This document shows, in pieces, positions 35,473 to 47,252 of a DNA stretch of 64,000 nt. The position numbers and the translations under genes were made by a program. This DNA is from Scedosporium boydii (Eukaryota > Ascomycota > Sordariomycetes > Microascales > Microascaceae): assembly GCA_002221725.1 (NCBI GenBank), contig NJFT01000076.1, positions 1 through 64,000 on the forward strand. Direction: 5' to 3'. The notes beneath the pieces were generated by a model, which was not told where the DNA came from, ran no database searches, and saw only the letters and a program-made list of their open reading frames with translations. How positions within the stretch are numbered: position 1 is the first letter of the stretch; every line of letters begins with the position of its first letter.

Positions 35473-37923
35473 ATGGAAGAAGAGACATATCTAAAGTCGG
35501 CTTTGGACCTCAGCCAAGGGCAGCTCTGTGAGCATTGCTCTAGGCTGCCTTTTGATCAACTTTTCGGCCCAGAAGCCGACGGGATCAACGAATCTCTCAA
35601 GCCCCGAGCTCTCTCATCAGAGGAAATAGACCGAGATCTACTCAATCCACCATTGAGTAGCCCACGCAGCTTATACAAAGGCGGGCACTTATCTATTTTG
35701 CCCCTCAGTCATCTGACCGTCTTGAATAGCAATGTTTCAACGACCGCTTCATCCAACTCATGCCATCTATGCTCGTTCTTTGCCGACATTTATATCGCCG
35801 GGCCATATTGGGTCCCGAAAACTACGGCGTATCCCATGTGGCTTTCGTATGGCGTGATAGTATGCCGTTTCGCTCAACGCTCGACAACCCCAGTCTACGA
35901 CGGGCCACCGGGATATTCAACCGGCAAGAGACCTCTTTGTGCTCTCCTCCAATGGCCTCTGCGCTATAGTCCACCACCGGGTCACTGGTCCCATGAGGAC
36001 ACCTTGGCCTATACCGCGGACATTATCACCTGGTACAACGAAGGCACCATGCCGGTCGCCCTGGTCAACAAATTCGAGCACTTGGCATCGTGCGGCAACA
36101 TTTTTCATGCACGTCCGGCTCGAAGAGACCCGCTTCTATTACGACAGCCACAGTTACAGGAACGGCTCGAAAAGACGGAACTCGAATCTATACGACTCCG
36201 CATTCTAGGGAAGCGCGCGAACGGTGACGTGGAAACAGAGGAGCAGTCTACTCACCAAAAGGACCAACTTGCCATCGATTTCCGCGTCATTGACTGCGAA
36301 ACATCACTGGTTTGTCCACTCCCGAAGGGCCAGGACTATCTCACCCTTAGCTATGTTTGGGGGACCGGCCTCGATGCTGGTGGTCCGTACCGGACTTTGC
36401 CAAAGACGGCGCCGAAGGTAATCCGGGATGCGGCTTCGGTTACTCTCGGACTTGGGTTCCGGTATTTATGGGTAGATCGGTATTGCATCCCGCGAGACCA
36501 GCCTGAGGAAGCTCATATCCAGATTCGGCGCATGGACGTGATATATTCCCGCTCCTTTCTCACAATTGTCGCTGCCGGTGCCTCGAATCCAGGCGAAGGA
36601 CTAGTCCCTGATGCACCAGGCCTCCTATCTGGCAGCTGGTCGGATCGTTTGGAGCAAACCTTGAGCAAGCCTCTCTGCCATCTTGGGGGGTTTACCCTCC
36701 ACCTGTGCATTCCGCACTATTTCACCAACGGTGGCGTGGACGGGGACTTCCTTATATCATCTCAAATCTTCCGACACCTCGTCGAGCGTGGCGGTGGCCC
36801 TTCCCTGCGGCAAGGCGACTCCAGTATGCTGACAGTAGGAGCCGAGATTTATGGTTCGGCCTGGAACACGCGCGGGTGGACTTACCAGGAAGCGGTGCTC
36901 TCGAGGAGACTGCTCGTGTTTACGCCAGGTTTCATGTATTTTCAGAGCCACTGCGACCCCGCTCTATCCTGGGTCTTTCGGATGGGCCTTTCCGGTATCG
37001 TGTCCCCGCCCCTCTTCGCCAGAGTTTCTACAGCCATCCAGCAAACATACTGGTTCTATAGCGATGGCGCCAGCCTCCTGGAGGCCCATGTTCAGGCATA
37101 TTTTCGAAGGCGTCTCACCTTCTCAAGCGACGGCTACCATGCCTTTCGAGGGATTCAGTCAGCCCTCCACCGCAGTTGTTCTGACATGGTCATGTTCTAT
37201 GGCCTGCCGATTCTAGTATCCGCCCCAGATAGCAGCCCGCGGGGGTGCGCGTACGAGCTAGTCTCTGCGCTGCTTTGGGAGGTCTCGGCCGTTGTTGTGA
37301 GGCGGGAGGGATTCCCAAGCTGGACCTGGCTTGGATGGCAGCTCTTGCGCCATGGCGCGCCCGTCTACGGCCCAAACTGGATTGTAGAGTACGAAGGCGT
37401 ATTTTCCACGCTGCAGGGCATCGAGGTGGTCTTTGGGGATGAGAGTATCGTCCGCTGGACCGGGCCGTCGTGCGTTCCCGAAACGCGGCTTTGGGATGAC
37501 GAGTTTCCGTCCTTGCGGGTAGAAGGATGGACGTTCCAGCTCGACCCCCTCGCCGCTGCCGACGGCGAACTAGGTGGCGAGAGCAGGGCCTGGGAGAGGG
37601 ATTTGCGGGTGAACTTGTGGTATAGTGTCCGACGCCTAGGATCTCCGTTACATGATGGTTTAGAGAATAGGTTGGACGAGCTAGTGCTTCTTGTTCTCGC
37701 TCACGGCATTTACGTACCGTTGGTGCCCGGCAGTGAGGTCGATCCGATTTCCCAAATTGCTCGAGATGCGACCCATTCGGTGAACGTCATGGCGCTGTGG
37801 CCGGTTGGATTCCGCGGCGCATATGAGCGAGTTGGCCTAGTTCACGCGGAACTGCCCAAACCGTGGGATGACTTCGACAGGGAGGGCCATGGATGGACGG
37901 TCAGAAAGATTTTCATCCGGTAG
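35473..37923 (+). CDS. HET (heterokaryon incompatibility) domain protein
   Basis: Intronless, 816 residues from the ATG at 35473 (MEEETYLKSALDLSQ); an in-frame ATG at 35368 would add 35 residues. The N-terminus has Cys pairs typical of fungal HET proteins (LCEHCSRLPFDQLF; SCHLCSFFADIY). HET motifs: YLTLSYVWGTG (about residues 287-297), WVDRYCIPRDQ (about 333-343, CIP where CIN is common), then RRMDVIYSRSFLTIVAAGA, and RGWTYQEAVLSRRLL (about 466). HET domains trigger cell death in non-self recognition after fusion of unlike strains. The C-terminal half has no other recognised domain. It is tail-to-tail with the NOV-HET gene, 151 bp between stops. Confidence 0.9.
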   Translation: MEEETYLKSALDLSQGQLCEHCSRLPFDQLFGPEADGINESLKPRALSSEEIDRDLLNPPLSSPRSLYKGGHLSILPLSHLTVLNSNVSTTASSNSCHLCSFFADIYIAGPYWVPKTTAYPMWLSYGVIVCRFAQRSTTPVYDGPPGYSTGKRPLCALLQWPLRYSPPPGHWSHEDTLAYTADIITWYNEGTMPVALVNKFEHLASCGNIFHARPARRDPLLLRQPQLQERLEKTELESIRLRILGKRANGDVETEEQSTHQKDQLAIDFRVIDCETSLVCPLPKGQDYLTLSYVWGTGLDAGGPYRTLPKTAPKVIRDAASVTLGLGFRYLWVDRYCIPRDQPEEAHIQIRRMDVIYSRSFLTIVAAGASNPGEGLVPDAPGLLSGSWSDRLEQTLSKPLCHLGGFTLHLCIPHYFTNGGVDGDFLISSQIFRHLVERGGGPSLRQGDSSMLTVGAEIYGSAWNTRGWTYQEAVLSRRLLVFTPGFMYFQSHCDPALSWVFRMGLSGIVSPPLFARVSTAIQQTYWFYSDGASLLEAHVQAYFRRRLTFSSDGYHAFRGIQSALHRSCSDMVMFYGLPILVSAPDSSPRGCAYELVSALLWEVSAVVVRREGFPSWTWLGWQLLRHGAPVYGPNWIVEYEGVFSTLQGIEVVFGDESIVRWTGPSCVPETRLWDDEFPSLRVEGWTFQLDPLAAADGELGGESRAWERDLRVNLWYSVRRLGSPLHDGLENRLDELVLLVLAHGIYVPLVPGSEVDPISQIARDATHSVNVMALWPVGFRGAYERVGLVHAELPKPWDDFDREGHGWTVRKIFIR

Positions 37924-38074
37924 CGACTCTATCGTTCTGTCACGAACAGTTGAGTTCTTCGGTGATAGCCTCTATCTCTCCCCTCGGGGGGGCACAAAAT
38001 CTATTTGCTAGGATGTGTGTTCGACGTCTGGTTATGATGAGGGTGAGCCGTGAGCTTCCCCAAACTTAACCGCA

Positions 38075-41000
38075 TCAAACCAAATAAATGACCCCATCCT
38101 TAGCATCCCCTTTCGCCAACGCCTCCCCAAACATGATTCCATGAACATAGCACTCGCCCACCAGCTTCTTCCATTCCTTCTTCCCCTTCCCGTCGTTGTG
38201 TCTCACCAAGAACGGCACGGCCGCACCGTTGGCGATAAACACTTCATCGCCGATCTTCGCGTCCCCAGGAACCAATCCGGCATAGCCTTTCTCCGTCCTA
38301 CAAAAGCTGGCGACGGAAAGCCTCTTCGAGAAGGCCGCCGCCGTGTGCCAGTATTTCCAGACGCTATCCCTCAGATTCTGCGGCTGCTTGAGAAAATCGA
38401 TGAGGTGCTGGATGGATTTGATGTCCAGCCTGGCACCGGTAGGGTCGAACGTGTCCTCGTCCCGTTCGCCCTGTACCCAGTCGCCGCTTGGATCTTCACT
38501 TGGCAGCTTTTCATAGCTCTGGTGATTCTTGAGCACCTGAAAGGTCGTCATCGCACCGGCAAGAGGGTCGAGATGCGGTCGGCTTGCCTGGCCTATCGGT
38601 AGGGAGAACTTGAGCTTATCAAGGGATTCTCCGGTGGGATAGGAGCCGAGCTTGTCGATTTCCTTGCGGAGGTAGTTGACGTACGCAACCACGTCGTGCT
38701 CCTCCAACGTGACGTGGCCAACCTTGGCAATACGGTCGACAATGGACCCGCGCACAATCAAGAGCCTATCGTTCTTCGAAGACACTTCAGCCGACAACGT
38801 CGAAACTCCTGAGGCAGAAAAGGACCCTTTGGTGCTGTACCACGTCGATATCGTCGTTGGAGCCTCGCCTCGGATCCAGTCCGGGATCCAGGAGCAAAAT
38901 TTAAAAGATTTGGCAGTGCCGGCCCGGTAGAGAAGATCACGCGCCTCACCGCGCTGAATGAAGGCGTTTGCGTAGCGCCGCACGACCTTCTCCCACGAGG
39001 ACGAGTAGTCTGGCTCGAACTCGGGGTCCTGCCCGTCCGAGGCGAGGAGTAGTAGGGCGAAGATTTTATCGCGTTCGCGGGTCGCGCTGGTGTACGCGAA
39101 GAGCTCGAGAAGCTGGAGGAGATTGAATCTCCTGTCGACCGCCTGGCCTTGTTGGGTTTGGTGTCTGTAGATCTCGCGGGTGATGCCTAGCGTGTATGCC
39201 GCGATGGGTATTTGCTTATTGCGGGACTGCACCTGGGCTTCTAGATGGCGCGTGTTTTCCTCCGTGCAGATTTTGATGGCTTCGAAGATATCCTCCCAGT
39301 CGAACGACCACCGACCGCAGTGGACGATGATCTTGGAAGCAAAGACTACTTCCTGGAGGATCCACACGCGGCTGAAGAAACCGCGCTCGAGAAGACAGTC
39401 GATCTTCTCCCACACATCGTCGTCCTTGTGTGGACACCGCTGACCTTCCCACGAGGGCGGCACCTTGGGCAACGTTTTCGGCCACGTCTTAGGGTTTACA
39501 GAGAGTGTTCTGACCTGCAGTAAGGTCGTGATGGCTTGGTCGCTGCCATCTGCTTCTTCGCCGAGCCAGGCAGAAACACTCTCAGCAGTTTGGAAGATTT
39601 CTCCCATCAGACGGAGTTGGAGGACCTTTTCGTAGTCGTTTTCTTGGTCGATGCATATTGCGTCCGCCCACACGACAAGTGTTTCTTTTGTATCTCGGAG
39701 TTCGCGGAGAGCATTGTATAGTGACGCGGTCAAAGCAATTAGGCCGTCCGATGTCTTGATGTGATAGGGCTTCAGGCTAGATCCCCATTCGTAAGAGAGG
39801 GCATGGTACCTTCCTGCCAGATCTATCGAGGTGTGCTTCATCTGACCCCGCAAAACCTCGTCCTCCTTTCCAGGAGCGATCTCCACCAGCCTGATGTCAC
39901 GGAACCCTTTCAGGGGCTTGTATTGGTAATACGCCCTGGACGACCAGGTACAATCACTGACGCCCAGGCGGCGGCGGCGCCTCCACCAATGCTGACTTCC
40001 GTTCACGAGGGGCTGTGACGAGGCACGATAGTCTTTAATCTTGATCCCCATTGAGGTATCGACAAAGCGCAGTTGCTGGCAGGTAACGTCTGTCGTGACA
40101 ACATGTCCCTTGGCCATCAACCGCCCTAGGTCAACAAAAAGGGTAATTTCTGGATCCTCCTTCGCATTTGAGATCCGAGCAAGGATAAAGACTTCATTAG
40201 GACAGGACGAGTCCTTTCGCCGTACTGCCAATATATGAGCCTAGCAGGGTGGGTGATGTGTGTCAACTTAGAGTGCTATAGAGTTCGAAACAACCACTGG
40301 ACGTACCTTCATCAAGATCTCACTCGCCAGGAAGAATTGTGAATCATCCAGGGCTCCCTCGCTTGTACTGACCTCGACGTGAAATGTAATCCCACTTTTC
40401 CACGTTGACGCTTTCGCATACCCAGCTGAACGAAGAAACTCTAGCAAACGGCCACTTTTGTCGCTTATGGTAAAAGTCGTCGGACAACCTACAGTCTTAT
40501 GACTGTACGTATACGGTGGGTGACCTGCCCTGGAGCGCAAGATACTTGTCCAGTTATTCGTCGGCGAGTATGACTCTCCCATATTCATTTCGAGAAATCT
40601 CGAAAACTATAGAACCACACGTTAACATCGTAGACCACGTGTGCATGTAAATGGAAGTTTTACCATGAGTTCCCCAAGAAACGCCACCTCCGGGCTCGTC
40701 GGATTCATGGCTGTTTCGAGGATATATACAGTCTCGTCTCCAAGCTGGGAGGGTACATATATGGCCGGGAATACGGGATTAACGCTGGCGTGCCGATTCT
40801 CGAGCATCTTGCGGTAGCCCCCGCCGGTGTAGAAGGACCATTTAGCCCTTCGGTCTGGGGGCCCACAGGCCTTGTTCCTCATTTTCCTGACGGCTTCTCG
40901 GGGGAGGAAGACTGCAGCGTTGACCCGTTCAGCTCGACAGGCAGACGATAGCAGCGGGTTGGTATCCACGCCCCTGGAACCCCATTCCTTCTCCATTGTG

Positions 41001-44000
41001 TTCTGGACAGAAGCAGCGGACTCGATGTCGCGGATGAAGTCGCCCAACGTGTTTGAGCCGTCTCTATTCATATCCCCTGTTAGTTGCGGCCAATTTCCGA
41101 CTTCTGTGTGCTTCAAGGTCTTGGAATAGTCGAGCGGCACTTTCCAAGCTTCATCACCACCCGCTGTATCGTCGTTGCTAGACTCAACTGTGATCCCTCG
41201 TCGTTCCAGCGTTTCCGTGAGAGCTTTAATGTCAGGGTTCATGAGGATCTGCTGCACAATGGCACTCGTTTCTGAGCCTTGCATGCCACAGAACTTTTGC
41301 AATTCCTCGACGAGTTCGAGAGAAGGGCACGGTGACTCGACGTCTTCCTTTGTTAAGTAGATTGACAAGCGGGAACTTTCCTGTGTCAGTTTGACTCTTC
41401 CTGAATCGACAGCACCAGTGATAGTCTGTCCATGAGCCCCCTTTACCGTCCACTTGATGACGACCCGATCTGCTTCATATACGTCGACGGATCGGAGCAA
41501 AGAGCAGAGAGCCGACCTGCCAACTCCATCGCTCTTAGGCGCCAAGCTGTGTGAATGATGAACAAAAAGTTAGCGAATCACGGCCATTATATTAGCGCCT
41601 TCTAGAAGCTCGGACGGTGAGATAAAACATACCTAGCCAAGAGGTAGGCCTTTGACCTCAGGTTATTCGTGTACTTCGGGTGCAAAGAAGAGCTTCCGTC
41701 AACCAATGCTAGGCCAGATGCCACGGACGACAAAAGCCGATAATTCATAGTGAAGTGAGCGAAAAGATCAGACATGAGGCCTATATCCTTTGGGTCGAAG
41801 GCCAGAAGGCTGACTCGTCCCCCAAAACATTTCCTCAAGTGCGGCCGATCGGCAATTAGCCAAAAGTCCTTGGAACCGGCCGACTGCAGACTATCAAAGC
41901 TATTTATGTCACCTCTGGTGTCCACGGGGAAGATTCTGGCCGCGCTGAGCCTCTTCACGTCTGAAAGGGCACTTCCGGTCAGTCCGCTACGGATGGATGC
42001 AGACAGTGCGATGAGAATGCTTGCAATGTAGGATAAGCTATCCCCAGCCGAGATCATGGACGCTTCAGCTACCAATGTGTCGACACTGCCCTCCTTGAGA
42101 TTGAGCGTTCGTCGGAAGAAGTGGTGGAGGCCGCCATAGTGTGGTTGGAGGCGTGCGATCTTACGGAGACATGGATGCCCGTCCCAGACACACGCTCCAA
42201 TGGGGACCCACGTTCCACCACCTTGGGTAGAGTAGAAAGGTAAAAATATCAAGGGTTCCTTGACGAAACTTGGTCTACTTACAGTTAGCCCTTTCTCAGT
42301 AACAAGTACTTTCGAGTTGCAGAAAACCGAGGGAAGAGAATATTGACTGACAATATCATGGAGCCGTCGGATGCCGCGCGAGCTTGAAGCTCGGCATAGA
42401 TGCTACGGACCTTGGCGAAATCGACATCTTGCCGGCGCCGCATATTGCGTAGTTGCCGCAATAATACACCGGTTCCTAGCGTAACCGTGACGCCAAAGAT
42501 CCGTAAGAACTTCCAGTCTTCTGAATCCGGATCTTCTAAGTCGAGGAGAACAAGTTCACGGCCGTAGGAATCAATAATCTCGCGCAGGGGCAGAGTCGTG
42601 TCCTTCAACGACGCATAGCCCCCTCCTTGACACCGCACTTTCATTCGGCCCAACTCTTCGACCACGCTTGCGATTGAGGTCATCCACTCGCTGCTCGTGT
42701 TTCGCGCCATTTTCTTGTCGACCCATTGCTCGTAGTTCCTCCATTCATGGCGCAGGAGTTCGAGGATCTGGGTGGAAGGCGCTGTGCGGATGAGCAGTCG
42801 AAACTCATCGCTCAGGCGGAAGCTCCGGCTGCCCACCTTTGCGATACGGGGGCATGTGTTCAGGTGGAAGGTTGAGGTGATCCAGGAGATGAAGGCTTGC
42901 CGATCCGCCGAGCCCCAAGGGAATTCCGAGAAGTAGTCACCATGCAGGAAACGAATGCGGCCCTTCAGTGGCGCCCACTTTGAGGCGCTGAAGAGGTCTT
43001 CAGACTTTACATACAGTTCCGGACCCGTGGAAGAGGTGCCGTTGTCGGCAACGAAATATATGTTCCGGCGACTTGGATCGCTCCAGTTATGACGATAGAG
43101 ATAGGTTGCGTGTGCCACTAGATCCTTCAAGTGTAGATCCTGAGGGCGGAACGTCTCGCTCGAGTGAGCCTTCACAATCTCCTCGCAGACCTGCCTCACG
43201 GTGAGACGGCTTGCACCAAGGTGGATAAGAAGCTGGCGGCGATCAGAGTCCTTAAAAGCGTCGGGGTGTACTTCCAGAACGCCAACACCGGGTGGGATAA
43301 TGATGCCGGCATCTCTGCTCGGTAGGACCAGGGAGCCGGTCTTTGCGGACACCCATCGGCCATCTCTGAGTGGCACGATATTCATTCTCGAGATAGCTGC
43401 ACTGTGAGACTCACCAGTCGCATCTCCGAGGATGAGAGAAGTCAGAGCTTGAGATAAAGCGGAGTGCCATGGTCCTGGTTTCTGCCGGAAAGTCATGGTA
43501 TGCTTCTCGAGAAGAACTCCGAGGTGCTCAATGAACTCCTTGCTAGACAGCCGTCGCACGCCAAGGCGACTGAGAAGTGGCCAGTCCTCTTCGGAATACC
43601 CTGGCGAGAGGTACTTGTTATCCATGGTCTCGCAAGCCGTGAAAGGCACGCCATCCCAGCTTAGAAACTGAGGAGGGACTTTAACCAACTCTCTAGGCTG
43701 ATGCCATTGACCTGAAACGGCTTGGAGAATGGGACGAGTGGACAGGAGCGTAGCAATCTCGTCCTCGAGTGTGGCAAAGAAGTCCCTCAATTGAGGGCGC
43801 ACTTGAAAGAACCGAGGCCAAGTGTACCGCATCGGCCCCCTGTTGAACTGGTTAACGGCTTCTAGAATGGCATTGGGGAGCGCGCCTCGGAGATACCGGT
43901 TCCAGCGGCAGTAATCATCGATGTCTTCTCGACTGGCAATAAGAAGAAAGTCCCCCTGAATCAGAAACTAGAGCGCAGTACATTAGTAGCGATTCGAAAA

Positions 44001-44946
44001 GAGCCCAAGCCATGGAGCCACCGTCTCATACCTTGAATCCATAATCTCGAATAGGCAAGAAAGCATGCACATACTGGGGCGTGAGTACCGGTGTCTCGCT
44101 CTCCGAGACAGGGAACCCAAGCATGAGTTCCGACTCGGTCACGCCAGGCCGTTTGTCGTCTTGGGGGAGGTGGGTTGCCGTGTACCGAAAGATGATGTAT
44201 CTCATGCTCGAATTTCCCAACTGCAGTGTGATCCGACTTCCCCCAGCTTCGTCGTTCTTCGCAATGGTCGTCGACCAATTGGTGCCATCCTTGCTGCGGA
44301 CGGCTAAGTCTAGCCTCTTAAGCTGGCGCAGAAAGATCAAGAGGCGAGCATCGAAAGACTTGATCTCCGTAATTAGTTCGCTCACATCATAATCCTGCGA
44401 CAGCTGAAGGTAGATGGTGGTGGTAGTGTTTCCTCTCAGAGACTGCTGCGCGGTGGCAGGAAGATCTGCCCAAATGGGAGCGATCATTCCCAAGTCCCTC
44501 GATTTCTCGAACTTAAATGAATAATGGCCCGACTTAATCCACACGACGTCGGACACCTTGAAAACGGATTTGAAACCAATTCCCTTCTCCCCGATATACC
44601 TCGTCGCCTTATCCACGCCTGACTTTGTGCTCCGCCCAACCCTGCAGATAGCCTCGACATTATTCCTGGAGAAGCCGCGCTCGTTACAAGAGATTAGCAG
44701 ATGCCGGTTCTCGTACCGCAAAGCTAGACTGGGCGAGCTTCCGGGCGGGTAGAAGTTATCGTCCGCATTCTGAACTAGTTCCAGGAGAAAGTGCGTCGAC
44801 TTTTGGTACAGCTGCTCCGAGAGGATTTTCAGCGCAGACTCGAGGTCGGATGTGTTGTTTGCTGGGCCGTCCAGGCCTTTTTCGCGCCGAATCGTTTTGA
44901 TATGTTGCTTCGCATCCTCCACGCTCTGCGGATATTGATCATCCAT
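38075..44946 (-). CDS. Sacsin/NO VEIN-type GHKL ATPase fused to NOV_C and HET domains
   Basis: Six exons, 44946-44032, 43967-42352, 42268-41633, 41546-40664, 40606-40307 and 40240-38075, with introns of 57-86 nt, give one frame of about 2,171 residues. The N-terminus is a GHKL ATPase: FLLELVQNADDNFY (N box, 53-66), CNERGFSRNNVEAICRVG (87-104) and YIGEKGIGFKSVFKVSD (117-133). Exons 2-4 match the middle of fungal NOV-like proteins (FLIQGDFLLIASREDIDDYC, WVPIGACVWDG). A NOV_C/DUF3883 domain spans exons 5-6 (SGITFHVEVSTSEG; EVFILARISNAKEDPEITLF). After a linker with an Arg run comes a HET domain: YHALSYEWGSS (about 1595), WADAICIDQEND (about 1641) and FFSRVWILQEVVF (about 1738). No stop or intergenic signal separates the parts. 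The second intron has a weak GTCAGT donor. Confidence 0.85.
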
Positions 44947-46440
44947 GGCGAAGGAAAAAGTTTTAAACGACGCCTCAAAGAGTTCTTTAACATAGAAGCG
45001 AGAGACACAGCGATGATCTTAAGTAACATCTCTTGAAATGATATTGAGAGGCGGCCAGGCTGAGGCTGAGCTCGACATCAGCCTCCTTTGGTGCCCAACA
45101 GATTAGCGATCTATTGACATACGATCCTTTTTCCACTTTTCAACACTGACCGCAAGGCTGAGGATGCGCTGCTACGTAGGCCCTTGTCGCGCACTAGCCA
45201 AATTCGAGACGCTGCGAGATGCAATACTTGGAAAAACGAGCCACTTGGCTCATGATAGGAATGATTCTTTCCGTTACGAAATCGTATCGGAAGGTGTTAG
45301 CGCTTCCTTGTCGCAAACAAATTCGGTTTATACAGGTAGGGCCATCCTAACCTGGGGAATTAGCCTTTTTCTTGAAGGTTGCGAAAGAATTATGTGCAAC
45401 AATAGTGCATCGTAGCATAGTGAGGCGATTCCTCCCTTTGCCTGCGTGACTGGCCAACCAGGCACCAGCGCTCCAGCCTGATCACATCGTCCCTGTCTGT
45501 TCAAGAGCACGCGCCATGCCTGGGCGTTCGATCCAACCGTGGAGGAGAGTTCATGAACACTCCTCTTCTGTTTGGTGACGGCCGGCAGATCTCGAACTTA
45601 GGGGTCATCGCTTCTTTGTCTGGGGGAGACCTGCAAATAGAATCTTTCCTTCTCTACCTTGGTACATGCAGATCGGATACAACTGTCAGGGTCGTCGAGA
45701 TGGTTGCAAGAGAGACTTCGCTCTTGGCTGGACCTCGTCTCCACGACACGAGGGCCTGTTCCGGCCCCCCAGATTCCAGTGTCGCGGGCAGCAGGTAGCG
45801 TTAAATTGCGGTGCGTTTGCATCAATTGATGTCTAAAGCGAGAGGCTTAGGATAGAGAGGTACTGTCGCGGTCGAGCTGCTACGGAAGGGGCCAAGTGAC
45901 TTGAAGGTAGAGTTAGTGTACCCCGGTCGAGGGCCCTGATTAGAGTGGGTGGATCTGCTCAGGAGGAGGATGCTCAGCAGCAAGACAGAGATGAATTCTA
46001 AATAATTAAAACTGCTACCCGTGGGTGGCCAATCGACTTTCAGTTGAAGGGACAGTCAAAATACTCTTGTCAGCTAAGATAGGCATCTTCTATAGGAAAA
46101 AAATCTGCTTTCCTATACTGAGGCACAAAAGAACGCATTTTTAATAAAACATAAACGTCATTAAACGGGATTGCAACAAAGATCATTGGCGAAAATGAGC
46201 AAAGAGATGATGCAGATGTGCTCGACTCGAAGTTGATTAGTCATCCACGAGTAAACTCTTGCTATTTATAATCTACCTCAGTACGCCACCTGTGGCGCAA
46301 TGTCAGAGTTGCTTCCCATTTCAAACACATCTCAACCTCCAGCCTCGTCGCCTCGCGTAACAAAATCGCACCCTCATCAAAGAGATATTTTGCATTCCCT
46401 CCAATAACTCCATCACGAACGAGCACAACAATCATCCACA
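44947..46440. other. Gene-free region, right edge of HET island
   Basis: About 1.5 kb between the ATGs of the NOV-HET gene and U2AF. No convincing gene; small frames at 45164 and 45553 look random. Should hold both promoters. Confidence 0.45.
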
Positions 46441-47252
46441 ATGGCCAATTTCCTCGCTTCCATTTTCGGAACCGAGCTCGACAAAGTCAACTGCTCTTTC
46501 TACTTCGTAAGTTTCTCTTCGCATCCCTTCTTCCCTCATCTCAAGTCGCCTCCCTTGAAACCAAGCAGGAAGTGTTGAAAAAATGCTAACAGAATTGCCC
46601 CAGAAAATCGGCGCATGCCGCCATGGCGACCGCTGCTCCAGGAAACACGTCAAACCCTCCTACAGCCAGACCATCCTCATGCCCAACCTCTACCAAAACC
46701 CCGCCTACGATCCCAAGAACCGCATGAACGCCGCCCAGCTCCAAAACCACTTCGACGCCTTCTACGAGGACGTGTGGTGCGAGCTGTGCAAGTACGGCGA
46801 GTTGGAAGAACTGGTAGTATGCGACAACAATAACGACCGTAAGTGTTTATCTTCTTCCCCCGGTTTCCCCCCCAGCAGATTGAAGGTCTCAAAGCCGTTG
46901 CTAACATTGTTCTCTTTCCCCAGACCTAATCGGCAATGTCTACGCCCGCTTCAAATACGAAGACAGCGCCCAAAAAGCCTGCGACGACCTAAACTCCCGC
47001 TGGTACGCCGGCCGCCCCATCTACTGCGAGCTCTCCCCCGTCACCGACTTCCGCGAAGCCTGCTGCCGTCTTAACTCCGGCGAGGGCTGCGTCCGTGGCG
47101 GCTTCTGCAACTTCATCCACCGCAAGAACCCCAGCGACGAGCTCGATCGCGAACTCGTCCTCAGCACAAAGAAGTGGCTTAAGATGTCCGGCAAGGACGA
47201 GAAGACGCCCTCGAGGTCACCTACGCCTGAACCTACGAGGAGGAGGTATTAA
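46441..47252 (+). CDS. U2AF1: Splicing factor U2AF small subunit (U2AF35/U2AF23)
   Basis: Three exons, 46441-46506, 46604-46838 and 46924-47252, encode about 209 residues, the length of S. pombe U2AF23. Order: MANFLASIFGTELDKVNCSFYF; first CCCH zinc finger ([20 protein letters not shown]); atypical RRM (LQNHFDAFYEDVWCELCKYG, NVYARFKYEDSAQKACDDLN); second CCCH finger (CCRLNSGEGCVRGGFCNFIH); short C-terminus with SRSPTPEPTRRRY rather than a long RS domain. It recognises the AG of the 3' splice site together with the U2AF large subunit in the nucleus. Convergent with KES1. Confidence 0.96.

Noticed and set aside
40050..40240. Separate HET gene starting downstream of the NOV gene
   Set aside because: Exon 6 begins inside the NOV_C domain, its frame opens with no ATG near the acceptor, and there is no stop or intergenic sequence before HET. 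A start at MGIKIKDYR remains possible but less simple.
42285..42360. A second frame across this stretch (HDIVSQYSLPSVFCNSKVLV) suggested a frameshift in the NOV-HET gene
   Set aside because: An 83-nt intron from 42351 to 42269 with a CTAAC branch restores the phase exactly and joins SDGSMIF to FVKEPLIFLPF, so no frameshift is needed.
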